Positions 1 through 5,202 of a DNA stretch of 5,202 nt are shown one piece after another. Position 1 is the stretch's first letter. Each line of letters opens with the position of its first letter. The stretch is from Sphingopyxis sp. (GTDB lineage Bacteria > Pseudomonadota > Alphaproteobacteria > Sphingomonadales > Sphingomonadaceae): contig JAAUPH010000204.1 of NCBI GenBank assembly GCA_012035435.1, positions 1 to 5,202 of the forward strand, written 5' to 3'. The position numbers and the translations under genes are program-made. The notes beneath the pieces are model-generated. The model saw only the letters and a list, made by a program, of their open reading frames with translations, ran no database searches and was not told the DNA's origin.

Positions 1-1
1 A

Positions 2-1573
2 CCGGCGGCCGCCGCGCCTGCGCCCACCGCACAAACACAGCGCAGCCTGACCACTGCGCTGGCCGATGGCGCGCGGATTGCGATTGAAACCCCCAAGCTT
101 AAAGGCTCACTGAGCCTTGTCGGCGCGCGCATCGACGACATCACGCTGACCAACTATCGCCAGACACTGGACAAAAATTCGCCGCCGGTGCGGCTGTTCG
201 CGCCAGGAGGCACACCGCAAGCCTACTTCGCCAGCGTCGGCTGGACCGGTAGCGGCATCGCCGTCCCCGACCAGCGCACTTTGTGGGCCGCCACTGGCAC
301 CAAGCTGACCCCGACGACCCCGGTGACGCTCAGCTGGAGCAACCAGACGGGGCAAACCTTCAAAATCGAATATAGCATCGACAAGGATTATCTTGTTACG
401 GCCAAGCAGACGGTTAGCAATGCGGGCGCGGCCCCGGTCAACGTCGCCACATATGCCTTTGTCAACCGCCGCGGCAAACCCACCAGTCCCGACGACATCG
501 ACAGCTGGACGATCCACAATGGCCCAATCGGCCAGATCGCCGGCGCGACCAACTATGATTGGGACTATACCGATCTGGATGAAGCGGCGGGCAACGCGAC
601 CAGCTTTGCAAGCACCGGCGGCTGGATCGGCTTTACCGATAAATATTGGCTGGCCGCTGTAATTCCGGGTGCGACCGACAAGGTGACGAAGGAAATGAAG
701 GTTGGCGCTGGCCAGCTGTACCAGACCAATTTCGCGCGCGCGGCGATGTCCATCCCCGCAGGGCAGGCCAAAAGCCAGACGAGCCGCATCTTTGCGGGCG
801 CCAAGGAAGTCAATGTGCTCGACGATTATGCCGAGCGGCTGGGGATCACCCGGCTCGACTATGCCATCGACTGGGGCTGGTTTGGCATCATTGCGAAGCC
901 GATTTTCTATCTGCTCGACTGGCTGTTCAAATCGGTGCTGAACTTCGGCGTCGCGATCATGGTGCTTACCTTGATCATCCGCCTGCTGATGTTCCCCATC
1001 GCGCAGAAACAGTTCCATTCAATGGCGCAAATGCGTGTCGTCCAGCCCAAAATGAAGGAACTGCAGGACAAATATAAGGACGACAAGCCCAAGATGCAGC
1101 AGGAGCTCATGAAGCTCTACAAGACCGAAAAGATCAACCCGCTCGCGGGCTGCCTGCCAATCCTGCTCCAGATTCCGATCTTCTACGCGCTGTACAAAGT
1201 GCTGATGCTGACGATCGAAATGCGGCACCAGCCGTTCGCGCTATGGATCAAGGATCTGTCGGCGCCCGACCCCGCAATGGTGCTGAACCTGTTCGGCCTG
1301 CTGGATTTCACCCCGCCCGCGATCCTTGGCATTGGCGTGCTCGCCATCCTGCTCGGCATCACCATGTGGCTGCAGTTCCGTCTGAACCCGACGCCGACCG
1401 ATCCGGTGCAGCAACAGGTGTTTGCGATCATGCCATGGATGATGATGTTCCTGATGGCACCCTTCGCCGCAGGTTTACTGCTCTACTGGATCACCAACAA
1501 CATCCTGTCGATCGCGCAGCAGCAGTGGATGTACCGCCAGTTCCCGGCGCTGAAGGCAGCCCCGGCGAAGTGA
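2..1573 (+). CDS. yidC: Membrane protein insertase YidC (Oxa1 family), 5'-truncated by window edge
   Basis: YidC inserts and folds inner-membrane proteins, alone or with SecYEG. The open frame runs from base 2 (523 codons before TGA), so the start codon, first membrane helix and part of the Ala/Pro-rich linker lie outside. Residues 1-12 are that linker (PAAAAPAPTAQ). About 20-285 is the large periplasmic domain of Gram-negative YidC, opening with IETPKLKGSLSLVGARIDD and KNSPPVRLF. The conserved insertase core follows: membrane segments near 298-331, 383-405, 437-459 and 474-500, with the cytoplasmic helical loop (QPKMKELQDKYKDDKPKMQQE) between the first two. Arg327 in LIIRLLMFP matches the conserved groove arginine (Arg366 of E. 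coli YidC). INPLAGCLPILLQIPIF, PFALWIKDLSAPDP and DPVQQQVFAIMPW are hallmark motifs. It reads without frameshift. The downstream neighbour engB fits the usual alphaproteobacterial order. Family assignment is very secure. Confidence 0.98.
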   Translation, partial: PAAAAPAPTAQTQRSLTTALADGARIAIETPKLKGSLSLVGARIDDITLTNYRQTLDKNSPPVRLFAPGGTPQAYFASVGWTGSGIAVPDQRTLWAATGTKLTPTTPVTLSWSNQTGQTFKIEYSIDKDYLVTAKQTVSNAGAAPVNVATYAFVNRRGKPTSPDDIDSWTIHNGPIGQIAGATNYDWDYTDLDEAAGNATSFASTGGWIGFTDKYWLAAVIPGATDKVTKEMKVGAGQLYQTNFARAAMSIPAGQAKSQTSRIFAGAKEVNVLDDYAERLGITRLDYAIDWGWFGIIAKPIFYLLDWLFKSVLNFGVAIMVLTLIIRLLMFPIAQKQFHSMAQMRVVQPKMKELQDKYKDDKPKMQQELMKLYKTEKINPLAGCLPILLQIPIFYALYKVLMLTIEMRHQPFALWIKDLSAPDPAMVLNLFGLLDFTPPAILGIGVLAILLGITMWLQFRLNPTPTDPVQQQVFAIMPWMMMFLMAPFAAGLLLYWITNNILSIAQQQWMYRQFPALKAAPAK

Positions 1574-1590
1574 TACTTGTCCTCTACCGT

Positions 1591-1678
1591 CGTCATTCCC
1601 GCGAAGGCGGAGGGCCATCTCCAGCCGGTACCATGTTGCAACGGCATCAGTTGGATTCCCGCCTTCGCGGGAATGACG
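1591..1678. repeat. REPIN-like inverted repeat between yidC and engB
   Basis: Two perfect 20-bp arms face each other: CGTCATTCCCGCGAAGGCGG at 1591-1610 and its exact reverse complement at 1659-1678, separated by 48 bases. The downstream arm is itself a hairpin: ATTCCCGCCTTCGCGGGAAT (1655-1674) has an 8-bp perfect stem and a CTTC loop. In the upstream arm the matching self-palindrome is degraded (GGAGGG instead of GGGAAT). Translated, the element gives the VIPAKAG.../PAFAGMT peptides familiar from interspersed repeats in many proteobacterial genomes, and the arm core fits the ATTCCC-N8-GGGAAT pattern known from Neisseria dRS3. It could act as an mRNA hairpin between the two genes. There is no U-tract after it, so it is not a classical intrinsic terminator. 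The repeat-family call rests on recognition; copy number elsewhere cannot be seen here. Confidence 0.85.
1669..1672 (+). promoter_or_regulatory. Probable engB ribosome binding site, inside the repeat arm
   Basis: GGGA lies 9 nt before the ATG at 1682 and is the only purine-rich candidate close to that start. It forms part of the 3' side of the 8-bp hairpin stem at 1655-1674, so the folded hairpin would hide it. It is modest as a Shine-Dalgarno sequence. No comparable site serves the in-frame ATG at 1673 or the TTG at 1577. Confidence 0.45.
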
Positions 1679-1681
1679 AAC

Positions 1682-2331
<650 letters not shown>

Positions 2332-2335
<4 letters not shown>

Positions 2336-2991
2336 AACTCGTCATCGGCAACAAAGTCTATTCGAGCTGGAGCCTGCGCGGCTGGCTTGCTGCCAATCAC
2401 AGCGGGCTGGCGTTCGAAGAGGTCGTTGTCCCGCTCTACGATGAAGCCTGGCCCGAACGGCGCGAGCAGCCCGACCTTGCACCGTCAAACGGTAAAGTCC
2501 CGATCCTGTGGGACGGCGACAACGCCATTTGGGAAAGCCTGGCCATCATCGATTATCTTGACGAAAAGACCGGCGGAGAGCGTGGTTTCTGGCCCGACGA
2601 CATGGCGCCGCGCGCACGCGCGCGCTCAATTTCGGCGGAAATGCACGCGGGCTTTGTGCCGCTGCGCAGCAACCATGGCATGAATGTCCGGCGCAGCGTT
2701 GCGCCCGCGCTGCTGCTTCCCGAAGTTGCCGCCGACGTCGCCCGCATCTGCGCGCTATGGGCCGATGCGCGGGCGCAGTTCGGGGCGGGCGGCGATTTTC
2801 TATTCGGCGCGTGGAGCGCGGCAGACATGATGTTCGCGCCGGTGGTCACCCGCTTCCGCACCTATGCCATCCCCCTGCCCGCCGATGCCGATGCATATTG
2901 CGATGCGGTGATGGCGCACCGGCACATCGCCGAATGGATTGCGGCGGCGCAGAACGAGCCGTGGGTAATCGCGAAGTTTGAGGGGACCTAG
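2332..2991 (+). CDS. Glutathione S-transferase family protein
   Basis: A 219-residue cytosolic GST-fold protein, complete and of normal length. The N-terminal thioredoxin-like domain (about 1-80) begins with [20 protein letters not shown]. The SSWSLR stretch (11-16) is the usual catalytic serine region of bacterial zeta/beta-like GSTs. Further motifs are NGKVPIL with the cis-proline at residue 56 and ESLAIIDYL, where Glu68-Ser69 contact the glutathione gamma-glutamyl group in the family. The C-terminal helical domain (about 90-219) includes [22 protein letters not shown], the conserved SxAD N-capping segment. Family function is conjugation to, or reduction and isomerisation with, glutathione; the substrate cannot be read from the sequence. 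Its ATG overlaps the engB stop (ATGA), so expression is likely coupled to engB. I give no gene symbol because maleylacetoacetate isomerase or a YfcF-like role are equally open. Confidence 0.93.
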
Positions 2992-3000
2992 GGCCTGACC

Positions 3001-3469
3001 CTAAGCAATCCGCGCGGTCGGATAGGGCGTGCCATCCTTGTGCGTATAACCGCTGTCGGTGAACAGCATGTCGATGTCCGAATAGCCGCCGCCGCTATCA
3101 TATTGCTTGCCGCCGCCCAGCGCGATGAACACGCAGTCGCTGTCGCTTTCATTGATCAGATGATGGCCGTTGGTGCTGCCCTTGGGCCACACCGCAATAT
3201 CGCCCGCGCGCATCGGCGTGCGCCCCGTCATCCTCGACCAGCACCGCTTCGCCTGCGATCATGATCACCATCTCATCCTCGCCATTGTGCCAGTGGCGCT
3301 GCGACGACCAGGCGCCGGGCTTCAGCGTCACATGGCTTGCGGCAAATTGGGTGAGGCCAGCGGTCGGCGCGAGGCGCCGATACCAACGCCCTTGAACTTC
3401 GGCATCAAACGGCGCGGGATAGCCGGTGGCGTTGGTTTGCGGAATGGTGGTAAGGTCAAGTTTGGGCAT
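3001..3469 (-). CDS. Small single-domain cupin protein, with a one-base frameshift
   Basis: This is one cupin gene split between two frames. The 5' part (from ATG 3469) reads MPKLDLTTIPQTNATGYPAP through AGEAVLVEDDG. After a -1 correction at the C4 run 3223-3226 it continues RTPMRAGDIAVWPKGSTNGH to the TAG at 3001-3003. Corrected length is about 155 residues. Cupin motif 1 is intact: HWHNGEDEMVIMIAG fits HxH-x4-E-x6-G, giving two His and one Glu metal ligands. Motif 2 is PKGSTNGHHLIN, with the third His. It resembles the COG3837-type uncharacterised cupins, which I know from memory; the substrate is unknown. A strong Shine-Dalgarno lies 8 nt before the ATG. The stop is only 9 bp from the convergent GST stop. 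The frameshift may be a sequencing error or a real recent inactivation; intact motifs on both sides favour error or a very recent event. Confidence 0.88.
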
Positions 3470-3477
3470 GGGGCGAT

Positions 3478-3483
3478 CTCCTT
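3478..3483 (-). promoter_or_regulatory. Ribosome binding site of the cupin gene
   Basis: On the minus strand this reads AAGGAG, 8 nt upstream of ATG 3469-3467. It is near-consensus and supports that start and the reality of the gene despite its frameshift. Confidence 0.75.
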
Positions 3484-3496
3484 TCGCTCCATCTTG

Positions 3497-3578
3497 CCGT
3501 TCGCCTCGAGCGAAGTCGAGAGGCCCCTCCGCATTGCGCCAGGACGAATGGTGTCTCGACTTCGCTCGACACGAACGG
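3497..3578. repeat. REPIN-like inverted repeat between cupin gene and dapE
   Basis: Two 29-base arms, 3497-3525 and 3550-3578, are inverted copies separated by 24 bases. After reverse complementing the second arm, 25 of 29 positions match. The shared core is TCGAGCGAAGTCGAGA. The four differences form two compensatory pairs: within each arm the inner stem is GCCTC/GAGGC in the first and GTGTC/GACAC in the second, so each arm keeps its own 5-bp stem. The pattern of two hairpin-forming arms facing each other is that of REPINs. Its core differs from the element at 1591-1678, so it belongs to another family. I associate this core with sphingomonad intergenic repeats, from memory. The element fills most of the 122-base divergent spacer, and no clear -35/-10 promoter is visible there. 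Confidence 0.82.
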
Positions 3579-3581
3579 ATA

Positions 3582-3589
3582 AGGGGGGA
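3582..3589 (+). promoter_or_regulatory. Probable ribosome binding site of dapE
   Basis: A purine run AGGGGGGA ends 2 nt before the ATG at 3592, allowing pairing with the 16S tail at a spacing of roughly 4-7 nt. It begins 3 nt after the repeat arm ends and supports the chosen start. No other in-frame start lies close upstream. Confidence 0.55.
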
Positions 3590-3591
3590 AC

Positions 3592-4728
3592 ATGACCAAC
3601 CCGCTCGCCCTCGCCCAAGCGCTCATCGCCGCGCCCAGCATCACCCCCGCCACCGGCGCGGTGTTCGACATTCTCGAAGCGGCGCTGACGCCGCTGGGTT
3701 TCAAGGTCGAACGCTTCATCGACGGGATTGAACCCGATGGGCCGGTGGAGAATCTTCTTGCCGTCCGCACCGGTACGCCCGGCACGCCGCATTTCGGCTT
3801 TGCCGGGCATCTGGATGTGGTGCCGCCGGGCGTGGGCTGGGCCAGCGACGCCTTTGCGCCCGAGGTCCGCGGCGACCTGCTCTATGGTCGCGGCGCGGTG
3901 GATATGAAAGGCAGCATCGCGGCATTTGTCGCTGCTGTTGCCGAGCTTCCCGCAGAGGCGGGAACGATCAGCCTGATCATCACCGGAGATGAGGAAGGCC
4001 CCGCGATTTTCGGCACCCGCGCGCTGATGGATCATATGGACGCGCGCGGCATCCGTCCCGACATGATCCTGGTCGGCGAACCCACGAGCGTCAACCAGCT
4101 GGGCGATATGGTGAAGATCGGGCGGCGCGGGTCGGTGAATATCTGGATCGACGTGCCGGGGGTGCAGGGCCATGTCGCCTACCCCCACCTTGCCGACAAT
4201 CCACTGCCCAAGCTGATCGCCATGCTGGCGCAGATTGACGCGATCATACTCGACACCGGCAACGCCTGGTTTCAACCCTCGAATATTGAAGTCACCGATA
4301 TCGAGGTGGGCAATCACGCCACCAACGTCATCCCCGCCCATGCCCGCGCGCGCCTGTCGATTCGCTTCAACGACGAGCAAAAGGGCAGCGATCTGGTCGC
4401 GCGGATCGAAGCCATAGCGCACCAATATGCCCCCGACGCCAAGGTGCTCGGAAAAATTTCGGGCGAGGCTTTTTTGACCCCGCCCGGCGATCTCTCTGCG
4501 CTGGTCAGCGCAGCCATTGCCGCCGAAACTGGGCTGACCCCCGAGCTATCGACCACAGGTGGCACATCGGACGCCCGCTTCCTCCACAAGCTGTGCCCCG
4601 TGGTCGAATTTGGGCTGACCAACGCGACGATGCACAAGTTGGACGAGGCCGTCGCCGTGGCTGATTTGGAGCGGCTCGCCGCGATTTACCGGCGGATCCT
4701 CAGCTCAGTCTTCGAGCGCGCGGCGTAG
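3592..4728 (+). CDS. dapE: Succinyl-diaminopimelate desuccinylase DapE
   Basis: A dizinc M20-family hydrolase cleaving N-succinyl-L,L-diaminopimelate to L,L-diaminopimelate and succinate, in the succinylase branch leading to meso-DAP (peptidoglycan) and lysine; cytoplasmic. The protein has 378 residues, the normal length. Visible ligands and catalytic residues are His73 and Asp75 in GHLDVVPPG, bridging Asp104 in GRGAVDMKG, general base Glu134 and ligand Glu135 in TGDEEG, Glu163 in VGEPTS, and His348 in TMHKLDE. The lid/dimerisation domain (about 180-290) carries GRRGSVNIWIDVPGVQGHVA, HLADNP and NVIPAHARARLSIRFN. The substrate-binding loop STTGGTSDARF is intact, which separates DapE from related ArgE and CPG2-type peptidases. 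No frameshift is seen. It is not in an obvious dap operon here. Its last 24 bases, stop included, overlap the stop end of the opposing gene remnant. Confidence 0.97.
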   Translation: MTNPLALAQALIAAPSITPATGAVFDILEAALTPLGFKVERFIDGIEPDGPVENLLAVRTGTPGTPHFGFAGHLDVVPPGVGWASDAFAPEVRGDLLYGRGAVDMKGSIAAFVAAVAELPAEAGTISLIITGDEEGPAIFGTRALMDHMDARGIRPDMILVGEPTSVNQLGDMVKIGRRGSVNIWIDVPGVQGHVAYPHLADNPLPKLIAMLAQIDAIILDTGNAWFQPSNIEVTDIEVGNHATNVIPAHARARLSIRFNDEQKGSDLVARIEAIAHQYAPDAKVLGKISGEAFLTPPGDLSALVSAAIAAETGLTPELSTTGGTSDARFLHKLCPVVEFGLTNATMHKLDEAVAVADLERLAAIYRRILSSVFERAA

Positions 4729-4836
4729 CACCACATAGGTCGCTCCCCCGCCGCCATGCACCTGCGCGGCGGGGCGGGTGGCGTGATCCGGGCGGCCGGG
4801 GCCGGTGGCAGTGAGAGCGACGGCCGGGCGGCGTGA
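4705..4836 (-). pseudogene. C-terminal remnant of an unidentified protein, possibly Smr-domain
   Basis: Reading leftward, a 43-codon open stretch ends at TGA 4707-4705 with RPAAQVHGGGGATYVVLRR then ALED. The GGxGAxYVxLRR ending resembles the C-terminus of Smr (small MutS-related) nuclease domains, but the upstream Smr motifs (LDLHG, GKG) are absent, so this is a tentative call. The frame is closed at its 5' side by an in-frame TGA (4839-4837) and no start codon is apparent. It is therefore a fragment: either the tail of a gene whose upstream part has been replaced or frameshifted, or a chimeric join. The tail overlapping the dapE stop by 24 bases is typical of real convergent genes. Confidence 0.4.
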
Positions 4837-5004
4837 TCACCGAAGAACGCCGAATCCTTCGAGCGCGAGTACGGCTGCACCGAGGCCGAGTGGCTGCGCT
4901 GGATGCCCGAGGCGAACACGGCATCACCATCTCGACCTCGTTGGCGCCGAGCTCGCGGCGAAGCTGCTGCCGCAGTTCATGGGTCTGCCGGGGATCAGCG
5001 TCTT
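4837..5004. other. Unassigned segment with coding-like stretches in shifting frames
   Basis: This stretch fits neither the DapE-side remnant nor the racemase fragment. On the plus strand, 4846-4917 reads 24 codons, 23 ending in G or C, including FEREYGCTEAEWLRWMPEA, which looks like real protein and faintly recalls a conserved hypothetical family of beta-proteobacteria (recollection only). That frame then loses coding character. Another plus frame, 4922-5004, has strongly GC-biased third positions and includes GAELAAKLLPQFMGLPG. A one-base shift near 4918-4922 would join the two. No start codon or Shine-Dalgarno is seen. Possible explanations are a decayed gene, an insertion, or low-quality or chimeric sequence. 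Confidence 0.35.
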
Positions 5005-5202
5005 CCCGGTCACGCCGCCGATCCGCTCCAGATCGGGCATCACATAGTCGCAGGCGCCGGCATCGAGCGCGGTCAGCATTGCGTCGCTTTCCGAGAAATT
5101 CTCCCCGATCTGGATCGGCACTTTGAGCTCGTGCACAAGCGTCGCATAGCCGCGATAATCGTCGTGGCGGATCGGCTCTTCGAGCCAATAGACGCCGCCC
5201 TC
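4924..5202 (-). pseudogene. Mandelate racemase/muconate lactonizing enzyme family, fragment
   Basis: The minus strand is open from the window edge. Its first 66 residues (5202-5005) are an enolase-superfamily TIM-barrel segment. WLEEPIRHDDYRG holds the barrel-strand glutamate metal ligand, VPIQIGENFSE holds the next glutamate ligand (Glu247 position of mandelate racemase), and YVMPDLERIGGVTG holds the aspartate of the catalytic His-Asp dyad (Asp270 position). Family members continue with a tryptophan and reach an SSHL histidine about 27 residues later. Here homology stops directly after GGVTG; the frame runs 26 unrelated codons (KTLIPGRP...) to TGA 4926-4924. The expected C-terminus, including the catalytic histidine, is absent. 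Members abstract an alpha-proton next to a carboxylate (racemases, sugar-acid dehydratases); the substrate cannot be told. The upstream half lies beyond the window. Confidence 0.85.

Noticed and set aside
107..1018. A long minus-strand open frame opposite yidC
   Set aside because: Low-complexity, Arg/Gly/Asp-rich translation without recognisable motifs, fully antisense to well-conserved YidC; a typical high-GC shadow frame.
1591..1678. Intrinsic terminator after yidC
   Set aside because: The stems are strong but no T-tract follows, and the engB start lies immediately downstream; a repeat element explains it better.
2989..3003. Small hairpin TAGGG-CCTGA-CCCTA spanning both convergent stop codons of the GST and cupin genes
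   Set aside because: Only a 5-bp stem and no flanking T-tract on either side; too weak to call a bidirectional terminator.
3001..3231. Two separate small minus-strand genes in 3001-3469
   Set aside because: The two open frames carry complementary halves of one cupin fold with motif 1 and motif 2 in order; a single frameshifted gene explains both.
3328..4425. A 365-codon minus-strand open frame opposite dapE and the cupin leader
   Set aside because: It covers conserved DapE codons in antisense, then runs through the repeat and into the cupin gene in a wrong frame; its translation is charged and motif-free. No evidence of a real gene.

Overview
The window is GC-rich bacterial DNA. It looks alphaproteobacterial and most like a sphingomonad (Sphingopyxis/Sphingomonas/Novosphingobium type). 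The basis is the yidC-engB gene order, the character of the encoded proteins, and two palindromic repeats of kinds I associate with such genomes. The lineage is an inference from memory, not a search result. One gene is cut by each window edge.

Layout: (1) 2-1573 (+) is yidC, the membrane protein insertase, missing its N-terminus. (2) 1591-1678 is a two-armed inverted repeat (REPIN-like) filling nearly the whole yidC-engB gap; its downstream arm carries the likely Shine-Dalgarno of engB. (3) 1682-2335 (+) is engB, a ribosome-assembly GTPase, overlapping by 4 nt (ATGA) with (4) 2332-2991 (+), a glutathione S-transferase-like protein. (5) 3001-3469 (-) is a small single-domain cupin, convergent with the GST gene and broken by a one-base frameshift in a C4 run. 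(6) 3470-3591 is the divergent cupin/dapE spacer, holding a second, unrelated two-armed repeat whose arms differ by compensatory base pairs. (7) 3592-4728 (+) is a complete dapE. (8) 4705-4836 (-) is a short C-terminal remnant of a protein ending in a GGGGATYVVLRR motif. (9) About 4837-5004 is a segment that fits neither neighbour, with coding-like composition in changing frames. (10) 5005-5202 (-) is part of a mandelate racemase/enolase-superfamily barrel that stops abruptly at GGVTG.

Functionally, yidC, engB and the GST gene look like one transcription unit (envelope biogenesis, ribosome assembly, then an accessory thiol-transferase-type enzyme). dapE serves lysine and meso-diaminopimelate synthesis. 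The cupin is a stand-alone gene on the other strand.

I see no CRISPR array, tRNA, rRNA, transposase or phage module, and no convincing new multi-gene system. The points most worth a second look are the two REPIN-like elements placed against start codons and the chimeric-looking right end. The frameshift and the scrambled end could be draft or metagenomic assembly artefacts rather than biology.
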